Source: Methylocaldum szegediense (GTDB lineage Bacteria > Pseudomonadota > Gammaproteobacteria > Methylococcales > Methylococcaceae). Taken from it: DNA of 64,000 nt. The notes under the pieces were generated by a model, which was not told where the DNA came from, did no database searches, and saw nothing but the letters and a program-made list of their open reading frames with translations. The position numbers and the translations under genes were made by a program. Shown piece by piece: positions 53,400 to 62,719 of the stretch (within the stretch, counting starts at the first letter, position 1; every line of letters begins with the position of its first letter). The DNA lies in contig NZ_OX458333.1 in NCBI RefSeq assembly GCF_949769195.1, positions 2,852,001-2,916,000 of the forward strand. Direction: 5' to 3'.

Positions 53400-53816
53400 C
53401 TAACGCCGGTGACGAAATCCCGGCCGAGGGTGACGAAAGGGCACACCAGAACCGTAAGGCCGCCTTTCCCAGTGACGAAAACGATCGTGGAAGCGATAAG
53501 GCGTTCTTTCGCGGTAGTGGAAAGGCTTATCGAAGTGATAGGGCCTTCTGTCCCAAGTGTGCGGGCGACGAAACCGGTCGAAGCGATAAAAGTGCCGGTT
53601 GTAGTAGCCATAGGGTCGCCAATATGTATAAGGGTAGGCGCCGAGTCCATAGTAGCTATAAGGATAATAGCCGTATCGGTAGTAAGGACCCGGATATCCC
53701 GCGCTTACACCCACACGGTAATAAGCGCCCGTACCGCAACCGCCGAGGAGCGCGCTTATGAACACGAATAGCAGGACACGAAAAAGCCGGCGGGGTTCCG
53801 TGAGGTGGAAGTACAT
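53400..53816 (-). CDS. Tyr/Arg/His-rich lipoprotein
   Basis: A 138-residue protein with a lipobox ending at Cys27 (SALLGGC), so it is probably a lipoprotein. The mature part is extraordinarily rich in aromatic and basic residues: YPGPYYRYGYYPYSYYGLG, then repeats of an HFYRFDRFRR-like pattern and FRHPRPGFRHRR at the end. Low complexity; likely disordered, or a nucleic-acid or matrix binder on the membrane. No family recognised. Divergent from mlaC. Confidence 0.65.
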   Translation of the reverse strand: MYFHLTEPRRLFRVLLFVFISALLGGCGTGAYYRVGVSAGYPGPYYRYGYYPYSYYGLGAYPYTYWRPYGYYNRHFYRFDRFRRPHTWDRRPYHFDKPFHYRERTPYRFHDRFRHWERRPYGSGVPFRHPRPGFRHRR

Positions 53817-54132
53817 AAAAAGCTCGTCTTATGAGCGGTCAGTGTCATACAACCAGTTCCAATTAGACTCCGCCGACCCCGAAAAATCATAGGCGTAAGC
53901 ACATCTACTTCTCGTAGCGAGAAGACTAACTCCAAAAATGTTTGGCACTATTTATGCTTGTAAAAACGATGTCAGGTACGACAAAAAACAGCATGCGCAA
54001 GAAAGCGTCGTTATCGCCGACTCGAGAAGCCGGTATCATAGTTGTTCGTTCTGACTTTCGGGCCACAAAGGCTCAATAAGCTGCCCGAATTTCGTCAAAT
54101 GTCTCATTTTCCTCCAGTTAAAGAGCTAGCCA
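53817..54132. other. Divergent promoter region, no gene
   Basis: 316 bases between the Tyr-rich lipoprotein and mlaC, both reading outwards. It should hold promoters for both. No clear hexamer pair, hairpin or small gene was found. Confidence 0.4.
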
Positions 54133-54801
54133 ATGACTCATCAATCTACTTCAACGGGCAAAGCCCTTATGGCTTTGTACTGGATTTTTCTCGGATCCTA
54201 TGCGTTCGTTACCCGCGCCGAAGCGCTGCTCCCACCCCAACAGGTCATTCAGGAAACAGCCGACGAGGTGAAGCAAGCGCTAAGGGAATATAACTATAAG
54301 CTCGACATTTCCAAGGCGACGCGTATCGTCAAGGAAATTCTGGAACCCCGTGTGGATGTCGATCGCGCGGCGATGCTGATTCTGGGCAAACACTGGCGCA
54401 CAGCCACACCAGAACAGCGCGAGCGCTTCAAGGACGAGTTCCGCACCTTGCTCATCCGTACTTACGCCGCAGCGTCCACCGAGTATAAAGACTGGACCAT
54501 TCGCTATTTGCCGCTACAGGCACCAGCCACCGAAAAGAAAGTCGTCGTCAAAACCGAGATTCTCCAGCCCGGTGCGAAACCAATCGCGGTGGACTACCGC
54601 ATGATCGAAACGAATGGTACTTGGAAGGTCTATGACGTGCTGATCGAAGGCGTCAGCCTGGTGCAGAACTATCGCACCACGTTCAGTGAAGAAATCGCCC
54701 GGACCGGCTCTTTAGACGCCGTCATCGATGAGCTCGCCAGACGCAACGCAGAGGGAGCCAAAGCCTCGAACAACGGTACAGCACTCTCCCCGGCTACCTA
54801 A
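54133..54801 (+). CDS. mlaC: Phospholipid-binding protein MlaC (Ttg2D family)
   Basis: A 222-residue periplasmic protein with a signal peptide (about 1-30, ending RAEA). Conserved features are the helix around KATRIVKEILEPRVDVDRAA, the LGKHWRTATPEQRERFKDEF and FRTLLIRTYAAA segments, YRMIETNGTWKVYDV and the IEGVSLVQNYRTTF motif, all typical of MlaC. It shuttles phospholipid between MlaA and the MlaFEDB complex. It stands alone: mlaD, mlaE and mlaF are not adjacent, and mlaA is 43 kb away. Confidence 0.94.
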   Translation: MTHQSTSTGKALMALYWIFLGSYAFVTRAEALLPPQQVIQETADEVKQALREYNYKLDISKATRIVKEILEPRVDVDRAAMLILGKHWRTATPEQRERFKDEFRTLLIRTYAAASTEYKDWTIRYLPLQAPATEKKVVVKTEILQPGAKPIAVDYRMIETNGTWKVYDVLIEGVSLVQNYRTTFSEEIARTGSLDAVIDELARRNAEGAKASNNGTALSPAT

Positions 54802-55559
54802 AGCCGGTCGCCTCCAACGATAAGATTTTCCCGATCCAATCATGGCCACGGTAGAGGGCGGTCCTGCTTGACCGGCATCCGACCGTCCGCCGTGTCGTTA
54901 TTAAGAAACAGCGTCCCTGGTGACCTCGTGTTTTACCGATCGGGCTTCCGCTCCGAACGGAGCGACACCCCCTGTTCGCCTGACGTTCGGTGATCTTGCC
55001 GCGCTCCCCGAAGAGTCTTCCGGCCGGATTAGGCTTCCCGTTCATCCATGTCTCTCGGTGACAACACTCCCCCGAACAGACGATCATCATTCACACCGGA
55101 ATTGGCATGCCCGTGTGCTCCCGAAGCAAGCTATTGGGTCATTTCTGACAGAATCGCGATTTCATTTTGCCCATCATTGTTGCCATCCGGCGTCGGCCGA
55201 CTCGTCCGCCTGTCGACGAGAAACGACAGGCCAAAGTCTTTTTCAGAAGATTGTCTCTTGTGACGAGGTTTATCTCTGCCTCCGTGGCCCCACTCAAGTG
55301 GCGGAAGTAGAAGCGCCCAGCAACCGCGAGACAATCGCCGATCGCGGAGGCCCGATGGGAGTTTCCGCGAAAGCACTCGATCCGGACAAGGCCGTGTTCG
55401 CCGTGAGTGAATGAAAAACCCGGGAGCCATACCGGAGGTCGAGCGATTCACCTTCGGGTTCATCCCTAGAAATATTATCGAGTCGATCATATTATCGCCA
55501 TTAGGGTGCACGACATGTGAACGGCACCCGTGTGCAATCGTTAATTAGGAGATCTCTCA
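54802..55559. other. Long intergenic region without a supported gene
   Basis: About 760 bases between mlaC and the secreted protein gene. The larger frames here (54920-55414 plus, 55131-55511 minus) are low-quality shadows without ribosome sites. A short inverted repeat, GGGTGC (55504-55509) and GCACCC (55524-55529), sits 31 bases before the next start and could be an operator. Function of the rest unknown. Confidence 0.45.
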
Positions 55560-56132
55560 ATGAAAAAAACAAAATTGATGACTCTTCTTTGCACCTTGGC
55601 GCCGAGCATCTTGGCGTCCTCACCCAGTTGGGCAGAAACACCCGATTATTTAAAGTTGAAGGAAGTGGAAGTCGAATGGAAGAGCGGCGGGAAAGGGAAA
55701 GTCCTCGATGTGGAAATCGAAACATCCGGTGCGGTGCCGATGGACGGCAAGGCCGGCGCCTTTGGCTATGGCGCTCTGACCGATGGCACCAACAATGTCC
55801 TGGTTCTGGTTACCCATTTACCGATTCAGGACAGCACGCATGTCGATCCCAAGAGCGGTTTTCATCCTCACGTCCTGGACCTGAAGCAGCCGACTTCCGC
55901 CTGCCCAGGGGCCACGCTCGAGGTGGATCTGGAAAGCTCCGGGAACAACACGGCTTTCGACGCCAATTACAAGTGGTCGATTAATGGAACCAAGATTAAG
56001 ATAGAGAACGTTCCAGTGGCCGACCTTGGCGACGCAGGCGTGGAGAACGTGGTGAGCTTCACGATCAAACCCGTGTTGGATGCGAAGAACAATCCGACCA
56101 ATCTCTGCGTAACCGTCGCGGAACAGATATAG
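55560..56132 (+). CDS. Exported protein of unknown function
   Basis: A 190-residue protein with a Sec signal peptide (about 1-25, ending SSPSWA). The mature part is beta-rich, with alternating strands (KLKEVEVEWKSGGKGKVLDV, NVLVLVTHLP) and Asn/Asp-rich turns; two Cys (TSACPGAT and TNLCVTV). AGGAGAT ribosome site. It resembles a small secreted beta-sandwich but I do not recognise the family. A strong hairpin follows its stop; the gene is probably monocistronic. Confidence 0.65.
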   Translation: MKKTKLMTLLCTLAPSILASSPSWAETPDYLKLKEVEVEWKSGGKGKVLDVEIETSGAVPMDGKAGAFGYGALTDGTNNVLVLVTHLPIQDSTHVDPKSGFHPHVLDLKQPTSACPGATLEVDLESSGNNTAFDANYKWSINGTKIKIENVPVADLGDAGVENVVSFTIKPVLDAKNNPTNLCVTVAEQI

Positions 56133-56157
56133 GACCTAGCGACTCAGGGATAAAGCA

Positions 56158-56187
56158 CGGCCGGCGGCGCCAATACTCCGCCGGCCG
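56158..56187 (+). terminator. Hairpin after the exported protein gene
   Basis: CGGCCGGCGG (56158-56167) and CCGCCGGCCG (56178-56187) form a perfect 10-bp GC stem with a 10-base loop, 25 bases after the stop. No T-run follows, so it is a terminator by position and strength only. Confidence 0.55.
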
Positions 56188-56441
56188 CATGTTAGGGAAT
56201 GTGCGGATCGAGAAGATAGGCGAGAACACGAGATCACCCAGCTGCCCAGGTCGCTTTTCTGAATCGCAGCAAGAGCTTTTAAGAGCTAGGGACACCATCT
56301 GAACAGTCAGACAAACCGAGGCTGAATTTCACCCTGAACAATCCGGTTGGAGGCTGCATTCGGACAGAATACGGCTATCCTTGAACTATCGATCGACGGT
56401 CGCCCGACGGCGGCATTTTGTATTTCGAAGAAAACATCGCC

Positions 56442-57419
56442 GTGAGTAACGTGCAGCCTTTGTCAGGTCGTTTTCCCTGGCCTCCTTCCGTTTCTCCCCT
56501 GAGAATCGCTCTCCTTGTCTTATTCCTGATTCTGGTCTGGACTTCGTACTACACGGTCCCTGCGGAGTCCGAAGGCATTGTGCTCCGTTTCGGCAAATAC
56601 ATTCGTAAAGTTCCACCCGGCTTGCATTTCAAACTTCCCTTCGGCATCGACACCGTTTTCCAAGTCCCCACCCAACGCCAACTCAAGCTGGAATTCGGCG
56701 TGACGACGCCCGACTACACGCATCCCGATCAGACAGGAAACGAGCCGGAAAAGGAAAAATCCATGGTGACCGGAGACTTGAACGCAGCGCTCGTCGAGTG
56801 GGTCGTGCAATACCGTATCACCGAACCTGAGACGTATCTCTTCGCTGTTCGCAACCCGGGACAAACGCTCCGGGATCTTTCCGAATCGGTTATGCGCGAG
56901 GTCGTAGGCGATCGGACAGTCGACGAAATCATCACTATCGGTCGCCAAGAAATCGAGGACTCGGTCCTCGCTCGACTGCAGGACTTAGCGGGCCGCTATC
57001 GTCTCGGCGTCACCGTCAATCAGGTCCAACTGAAGAACGTCAACCCGCCGGAGCCGGTACAGCCCTCGTTCAACGAAGTGAATCGCGCCCAACAGGATCG
57101 TGAAAACGCCATCAATCTAGCTATCGGCGAGTACAACAAAGCCGTGCCCCGCGCCCGCGGCGAGGCCGACCAGAAGATCCGGGAGGCCGAAGGCTACCGT
57201 TTCAAGCGCATCAACGAAGCGGAGGGCGATGCTGCCGCGTTCAGTGCCGTGCTCGAACAGTACATCAAAGCACCGGAGATCACCCGCACGCGGCTTTACC
57301 TCGAAACACTGGGCGATGTTCTTCCCGCGGCGAAACAGTCGATTGTCGTAGACGAATCGGTGCAACAGATTCTGCCCATGCTTCCCCTGCCCGCATCTCT
57401 GCCGGAGAAAAAGCCATGA
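56442..57419 (+). CDS. hflK: FtsH modulator HflK (SPFH family)
   Basis: About 325 residues from GTG 56442 (TTG 56418 also possible; neither has a strong ribosome site). The N-terminus lacks the long Gly-rich leader of E. coli HflK (419 residues), as in many relatives. A membrane helix lies at about 20-37. The SPFH/band 7 domain follows: AESEGIVLRFGKYIRKVPPGLHF at its head, then VVQYRITEPETYLFAVRNPG. The C-terminal helical coil includes RENAINLAIGEYNKA. With HflC it forms a large cage around the FtsH protease. Overlaps hflC by 4 bases (ATGA). Confidence 0.92.
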   Translation: MSNVQPLSGRFPWPPSVSPLRIALLVLFLILVWTSYYTVPAESEGIVLRFGKYIRKVPPGLHFKLPFGIDTVFQVPTQRQLKLEFGVTTPDYTHPDQTGNEPEKEKSMVTGDLNAALVEWVVQYRITEPETYLFAVRNPGQTLRDLSESVMREVVGDRTVDEIITIGRQEIEDSVLARLQDLAGRYRLGVTVNQVQLKNVNPPEPVQPSFNEVNRAQQDRENAINLAIGEYNKAVPRARGEADQKIREAEGYRFKRINEAEGDAAAFSAVLEQYIKAPEITRTRLYLETLGDVLPAAKQSIVVDESVQQILPMLPLPASLPEKKP

Positions 57420-58375
57420 GTTTGCGAACGACGCTCGCGATTCTTTTCGCGCTCCTGGCTGCCGCCTTGGTCGTGCTATCAGCGTTCACGGTCAACGAAA
57501 CCGAACAAGCGATCGTCACCCAGTTCGGCAGACCGGTCCGCGATCCCATCACCGAACCGGGTCTACACTTCAAGATCCCTTTCATTCAGCAGGTCACGTT
57601 CATCGACAAGCGCTATTTGGCCTGGGACGGGCCGATGGTGGAAATGTCGACCAAGGACAAAACCTATATTCAAGTGGATACCTTCGCTCGCTGGCGCATC
57701 ACCGATGCCATGCGCTATTACCTTCGACTTCGCGACGAACGGAGTGCCCAATCGCGACTGGAAGATATCCTAGGCAGCGAGACGCGCACGGCCATAGCCC
57801 GGCACGAATTGGTCGAAGTGATACGCACCGACAAAACGCGTCAGCCGGCGCAAGACGAGACCGTGGGCGGGCTTGGCACCTTGCGTCCGATCCGGTACGG
57901 ACGGCAGGAAATCGAAAAAAGCATTTTCGAGGCGGCAGCCCCGAAACTGGCCGAGTTCGGTATCGAACTCCTGGACATTCGGCTCAAGCGGATCAATTAC
58001 AACCCGGGCGTGCTCGAGCGCATCCACCAGCGCATGATCAGCGAGCGTTTACAAATTGCACAGCGGTTTCGTTCCGAGGGCGAGGGTGAAGCCGCCCGCA
58101 TTTCCGGCAAGAAAGATCGCGACATCAACGAGATTGAGTCCGCGGCCTACAAGCGGGTGCAAGAAATCCGCGGCGAGGCGGATGCAAGAGCGACCGAGAT
58201 CTATGCTAAAGCGTACACGCAACGGCCGGAGGCAGCCGATTTTTACCGTTTCTTGAAAAGTCTCGAAACCTATCGCAAGGTCATTACCGGTGACTCCACG
58301 GTGGTTCTTTCGACCAACAGCGATTTGTTTGCCTTGCTCAAGCGCATCGAGCACGAGAAGCGCCGCGAGCGTTAG
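57416..58375 (+). CDS. hflC: FtsH modulator HflC (SPFH family)
   Basis: A 319-residue SPFH protein with a membrane helix (about 4-25), VNETEQAIVTQFGRPVRDPI and EPGLHFKIPFIQQVTFIDKR at the head of the band 7 domain, WRITDAMRYYLRLRDE, and a helical tail (IRGEADARATEIYAKAYTQ). Partner of HflK; E. coli HflC has 334 residues. Translationally coupled to hflK. No hflX or hfq upstream in this window. Confidence 0.95.
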   Translation: MSLRTTLAILFALLAAALVVLSAFTVNETEQAIVTQFGRPVRDPITEPGLHFKIPFIQQVTFIDKRYLAWDGPMVEMSTKDKTYIQVDTFARWRITDAMRYYLRLRDERSAQSRLEDILGSETRTAIARHELVEVIRTDKTRQPAQDETVGGLGTLRPIRYGRQEIEKSIFEAAAPKLAEFGIELLDIRLKRINYNPGVLERIHQRMISERLQIAQRFRSEGEGEAARISGKKDRDINEIESAAYKRVQEIRGEADARATEIYAKAYTQRPEAADFYRFLKSLETYRKVITGDSTVVLSTNSDLFALLKRIEHEKRRER

Positions 58376-58530
58376 AACGTTTTCATTGGTAATGTACGCT
58401 GGAAAAAGGAAGCTGCCTTTGGCAGCACGTGAATTGAAATCGGATCTCACCCGGATGGCGCGCTAACCCCGCGCGTCCAGGTAATATTGGTCGGCAAGGG
58501 CCGGAATTTCACATCGGCTTCGGCGTCGAA

Positions 58531-59379
58531 ATGGATGTGTTCTTCCTATCATTGAAGCTAAATCGCTTGGTGTGTCGTTTACCGGTCGTATTTCTTGCGA
58601 TTACGATCGTCCTCGGGTTCGGGGGCTGCGCCACCAATCCCATTACCGGCCGCAGCCAAGTCATGCTGGTCAACGATAACGAAGCCGCACGAACTTCTGC
58701 GCAAGCCTATTACCAGTTGTTGGCAGAAGCCGCTAAGCAGCACGTACTGGATGAAGATCCCGCCACGGTCAATCGGGTTCGATCCATCGCCCAGCCTTTG
58801 ATCGCACAGGCGACGGCGCTACGACCCGAAACCCGACTCTGGCAATGGGAGGTGCACGTTCTGAAAAGCGATCAAGTCAATGCCTGGTGCATGGCCAGCG
58901 GCAAGATCGCCGTGTATACCGGTTTAATCGAAAAAATCCGGCCGTCAGACGACGAACTGGCGCAGGTCCTGGGGCATGAAATCGCGCATGCGCTGCTCTC
59001 CCATCAGGCGGAAAAGATGTCGCGCGTTCAGCTCCAAAAACTCGGGCTGACCCTGGGCGTCCTCGCCGGTGCCGCCGCCGGCTACAACTTGAGCAGCGCG
59101 GCGGGCTTGGCCGATACCGTGGCCACCATCGGTTTGCAACTGCCCAACAGCCGACAGGCCGAGAGCGAGGCTGACGCGGTCGGCATCGAACTCGCCGCCA
59201 AAGCCGGATATAACCCCCACGCTGCTGTCTCACTCTGGGAAAAAATGATCGCGGTCGGAGGCGGCGGGGGCCCGGATTGGCTGAGCACCCATCCCAATCC
59301 CGAACAGCGCCTACAAAGCATGCGGGCAAAGGCTCAGCAGTTGATGCCAGTTTATGAGGCCCATCGCCGCGTGCACTGA
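58531..59379 (+). CDS. M48-family metalloprotease lipoprotein (LoiP-like)
   Basis: A 282-residue protein with a lipobox at about residue 33 (GFGGC). The M48 zinc motif is LGHEIAHALLSH (His149, Glu150, His153), and the third ligand Glu sits in RQAESEADAVGIELAAKAGY. ATNPITGRSQVMLV at the mature start is typical of the LoiP/YggG branch. These outer-membrane or periplasmic proteases clean up misfolded proteins and act with BepA. Followed by the HExxH-YkgJ fusion gene 210 bases downstream. Confidence 0.9.
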   Translation: MDVFFLSLKLNRLVCRLPVVFLAITIVLGFGGCATNPITGRSQVMLVNDNEAARTSAQAYYQLLAEAAKQHVLDEDPATVNRVRSIAQPLIAQATALRPETRLWQWEVHVLKSDQVNAWCMASGKIAVYTGLIEKIRPSDDELAQVLGHEIAHALLSHQAEKMSRVQLQKLGLTLGVLAGAAAGYNLSSAAGLADTVATIGLQLPNSRQAESEADAVGIELAAKAGYNPHAAVSLWEKMIAVGGGGGPDWLSTHPNPEQRLQSMRAKAQQLMPVYEAHRRVH

Positions 59380-59589
59380 AGTGGATGAACCGCCTTGCGG
59401 AGTTTCCACACCCAAAGCTCGGAACAAAACGGTTAGCTACGCGGCAGCCGCGGTTCATCTCACCATCCTTTGGGCAGCCCTTGGAATAGGAGGGATTTAC
59501 AGTAATGGATGAAAAGGGACCTAGCCGTGAAGACGGAACGGTTTCCGACTGGTAACATCGGCAACCCGATCAACCAGCTTTCGAGATGA

Positions 59590-60708
59590 ATGACCGAGTT
59601 CCTCCGCCGTCCCACCCATCGCTATCACGACCCGCTCGCGCTGGTGTGGATCGCTTGCGCCGAACGCGTCGGCTTTCGCATCGAACGCACCCCGCATGCC
59701 TATGCCTCGACCGACGGTCGCGGCACCATCTACATCGGCACCGACGATCTCCTCGATCCTGACGATTCGCTCGCCCAGATGATCTTGCACGAACTCTGTC
59801 ATGCCCTAGTCGAAGGCGAGGAAGGCGAGCGACAGGTCGACTGGGGTTTGGGTCACGGTTTCGGGAAGGATCCGTGGCGCGAGCATGCGTGTTTGCGGCT
59901 GCAAGCCTATCTGGCCGATGGCGTCGGCCTGCGGGATTTTTTTGCGCCGACCACCGATTTCCGAGTAACGTTTTGGAACAGTCTGCCGGCCGATCCGTTC
60001 GCCGCCCCTCCCGAAAACGGCGGCCGTCGCGAGCGAAGCTGCGTAGCTGCGCGCGTGGCTGCCTGGCGCGCTTCGCAGAGTCGGTGGGCCCCGCATCTGC
60101 AAGAAGCGCTCGCCGTCAGTGCCGCTATTGCCGCGCTCGTTCCGCGCGTAAAGCACGCCCGGGATTCCGGCCCGGCCACTGGTGCCGATAACGGCCGAAT
60201 CGGGCACGACCTCATGCCGTCGCTGTGGGAAACGGTCGCCGAACCACCCGCCAGGCATCCGGCAGGTCATGCACCCGTCGCAACTTACCATCAGGGTCGC
60301 GGCTGCGTCGACTGCGCCTGGTCGTTCATCCAGCGCCGGCGGCTGCGCTGCCGACACGCGCCGAATATCCCGCTGCCCGATGATGCACCGGCATGCGCCC
60401 GCTTCGAGCCGGCCGAAGAACTCGATTGTCAGAGCTGCGGCGCGTGCTGCCGAGAAGCCTACGATGCCGTGGAGCTAACCGGGTGCGAACGGGTGATCGA
60501 GCGTCACCCGGACCTCGTCGTACTGAACGGGACGCGCGCCAAGCTGCGGCGGGACGGCTCTCGCTGTATCGCTCTGTCAGGTGGGCGGACCCCCAGCGAG
60601 GCTTACGCCTGCACCATCTACAAGGATCGTCCAAAAACTTGCCGGGAGTTCACCCGCGGCAGCGCCAACTGCCTTGACGCCCGCCGCCGGGTGGGTCTCT
60701 CGCTATAA
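59590..60708 (+). CDS. HExxH metallopeptidase-like domain fused to a YkgJ-type cysteine cluster
   Basis: A 372-residue protein in two parts. The N-terminal 170 residues have QMILHELCHALVEGEEG (His67, Glu68, His71), a zincin-like active site, with WREHACLRLQAYLADG nearby. A linker follows, then a CxxC (Cys239 and Cys242, GRGCVDCAWSF) and a further Cys pair (CRH, ACARF). The last 95 residues are a YkgJ-type metal cluster: DCQSCGACCREAYDAVEL (Cys280, 283, 286, 287), CTIYKDRPKTCREF and ANCLDARR. Each part is known separately, the first only loosely; the fusion looks uncommon. No signal peptide. Role unknown, perhaps metal-dependent protein processing. Confidence 0.75.
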   Translation: MTEFLRRPTHRYHDPLALVWIACAERVGFRIERTPHAYASTDGRGTIYIGTDDLLDPDDSLAQMILHELCHALVEGEEGERQVDWGLGHGFGKDPWREHACLRLQAYLADGVGLRDFFAPTTDFRVTFWNSLPADPFAAPPENGGRRERSCVAARVAAWRASQSRWAPHLQEALAVSAAIAALVPRVKHARDSGPATGADNGRIGHDLMPSLWETVAEPPARHPAGHAPVATYHQGRGCVDCAWSFIQRRRLRCRHAPNIPLPDDAPACARFEPAEELDCQSCGACCREAYDAVELTGCERVIERHPDLVVLNGTRAKLRRDGSRCIALSGGRTPSEAYACTIYKDRPKTCREFTRGSANCLDARRRVGLSL

Positions 60709-60763
60709 CAGAGACTTGGCAATCCTTTCTATCTAAGATCGAGGAGTTTCCGGCTACACCCGC

Positions 60764-61813
60764 CTATTCCTTAGCGAGCGCACCGCGATATCGTATGGAC
60801 GAAACCAGTGCCAAGACGATGAAAGTGACGCCGATCAGCCCGGTGACGATTTCGGAAACGTGAAAACAGATGCTGCCGAGCATGATCCCGGCCAATGCGC
60901 CGATCGCCCAGTGGGCGCCATGCTCCAGGAACACGTACTCGTCGAGCGTTCCCTTGTTGACGAGAAACACCGTCAGCGAACGCACGAACATGGCGCCGAT
61001 GGCCAGGCCCAACATGATGATGACCACATCGCGGGTAATCGCGAAAGCGCCGATAACGCCGTCGAAGGAAAAGGAAGCGTCCAGGACCTCAAGGTACAGA
61101 AATCCTGCGATGCCGGCGCGCTTTGCGGTGTTGACGATGGCTTCGCCTTCCTCTTCGCTCTCGAAAAAGCTGTCCAGGCTGCTGACCGCAACATAGAGAA
61201 TCACGCCGGCAACACCGGCGCTCAACACGGTCAAGCGCACGCCGTCATCGATCGGCAGATAGTTCTGCAACAAGAATAGGACGATCAAGGCACACATGAC
61301 TTCCACCGAGTCGAGCTTGCCGAAGGAGGCCAGCTTTTCCTCGATGACAGCGATCCAATGTACGTCCTTGGCTTCGTCCATCATGTAGGAGAAAAACACC
61401 AGCAGCAGAAACATTCCGCCGAAAGCGGCTATGCCGGCGTGACTGTCTTGTAGGTGCTTGGCGTATTCCTCCGGATGGTTCAGCGCCATGAGCGCGACGT
61501 CTTCCATTCCCTGGCCGCTCGCCACGGAAACGATCACGATCGGAAAAAGCAGGCGCATGCCGAATACCGCAATCAGGATGCCGACCGTTAGAAAAATCTG
61601 CTGCCATTTGGCATCCATGTCTTTCAGCACGGAAGCGTTGACCACCGCATTGTCGAACGACAGGCTGACTTCCATGACGCCTAGTATCAAGGCCAGCAAA
61701 ACCGCCGATAAGCCGTCTGTCCACGGATCGGCACTCGGATGGCGCATGCCCCAGAAAAAGGCACCGAGCAGGCAGATGAACGTAACCAGAAACGAGTAAC
61801 GAAAATCTTTCAT
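60764..61813 (-). CDS. DUF475/TerC-related integral membrane protein
   Basis: A 349-residue membrane protein of the TerC-related DUF475 family, with about nine helices. The TerC signature acids are MEVSLSFDNAVVNA (Asp54) and EVLDASFSFDGVIGAFA (around residue 250). TerC-family proteins act in metal export or membrane stress (Mn2+, tellurite). It is the last gene of the Ter-associated set in this window, 36 bases after the HpcH/HpaI gene. The signal is clear, but its ion is not. Confidence 0.88.
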   Translation of the reverse strand: MKDFRYSFLVTFICLLGAFFWGMRHPSADPWTDGLSAVLLALILGVMEVSLSFDNAVVNASVLKDMDAKWQQIFLTVGILIAVFGMRLLFPIVIVSVASGQGMEDVALMALNHPEEYAKHLQDSHAGIAAFGGMFLLLVFFSYMMDEAKDVHWIAVIEEKLASFGKLDSVEVMCALIVLFLLQNYLPIDDGVRLTVLSAGVAGVILYVAVSSLDSFFESEEEGEAIVNTAKRAGIAGFLYLEVLDASFSFDGVIGAFAITRDVVIIMLGLAIGAMFVRSLTVFLVNKGTLDEYVFLEHGAHWAIGALAGIMLGSICFHVSEIVTGLIGVTFIVLALVSSIRYRGALAKE

Positions 61814-61849
61814 AGGGGATTTCTATTTTGTGGAGCTAGTTGAAAAATT

Positions 61850-62719
61850 TTAGGAAAAAACCTCGGACCGCTCGACGACATGGCGCGCCCATGAACTGTG
61901 CGTCGCGACCTCGCACATTGATCCACCGAAGGTGAACACTGCGCGTTCGCTCTGCAAGATGCGGCGAGCCGCTTCCAAATCGCTCGGAGAGACCCGATAG
62001 CCGGCTTCAATCAAAGGAATCTGACTGGGATGAATGGCGGTTTTCCCGCACAGACCGTGGGCGATGTCCTCTTTCACCTCGGCCTGGAGAATTTCCGGCC
62101 GGTCGATGTGCTCGAATACCGGGGCCGTGAGCTCGAAACCATAAGGTTTGAACACGGTGACGATCTGGGCGATGGTGTGTCCAATCGGTGTCCGGTAGAT
62201 CGTCATGTCGCGAGGGCGCCGTATGCCCAAAATCGATAACAAGTCGTTGCCTCCTATGCGCAAGGCCAAAATGCGCTTGTCGAAACCTTGCTCCATCAGA
62301 TGATCCCGAAAAGCGGCCATTTGCCGCGGGTCGAAGGCGTCTTTGGTTTCGAGGGTCGGCATGGTCCAATAAGGTGTGCCCTGTACAAGGCTCATATAGC
62401 TGTCCACCGTACACCGATCCACCTTGGGAAACACGAAACCGTCCAGTTTCTCCACACCGGACATGGACAAGACGCGTTCGAGGATATCCGGATTGCGGAC
62501 CCTCACGAAACGCAACAAGCGACTGGTGGTGGACATTTGATCGAGGCAGTCGCTCAGATTTCGAAGCGCGTGTTCGAGTGCCGCAGGGGCGATCGAGTCT
62601 TCCGTACAGAATATAACTGATCGCAGTTCCGGCCATTTCTGGCCATTGGCGATGTCCAGCAACGCGCGATGGTTTGCCGGCACGTATAAGGAAGCCCCCA
62701 GTCGATGTGCACTAAGCAT
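61850..62719 (-). CDS. HpcH/HpaI aldolase/citrate lyase family protein
   Basis: A 289-residue TIM-barrel protein of the citrate lyase beta-like family. The ASLYVPANHRALLDIAN start, RVRNPDIL, FVFPKVDR and TMPTLETKDAF segments, and the LALRIGGNDLLSILGIRRPR motif follow the family plan. In Ter gene clusters this protein belongs to the biosynthetic group with StiP-like and HAD proteins, thought to make a nucleoside-like metabolite. Its start overlaps the end of the upstream StiP gene by 8 bases. Confidence 0.87.
   Translation of the reverse strand: MLSAHRLGASLYVPANHRALLDIANGQKWPELRSVIFCTEDSIAPAALEHALRNLSDCLDQMSTTSRLLRFVRVRNPDILERVLSMSGVEKLDGFVFPKVDRCTVDSYMSLVQGTPYWTMPTLETKDAFDPRQMAAFRDHLMEQGFDKRILALRIGGNDLLSILGIRRPRDMTIYRTPIGHTIAQIVTVFKPYGFELTAPVFEHIDRPEILQAEVKEDIAHGLCGKTAIHPSQIPLIEAGYRVSPSDLEAARRILQSERAVFTFGGSMCEVATHSSWARHVVERSEVFS

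Noticed and set aside
55131-55511. 126-residue minus-strand frame in the mlaC downstream gap
   Set aside because: The sequence reads as Arg/Pro-rich low-quality translation, with no ribosome site and no family feature.
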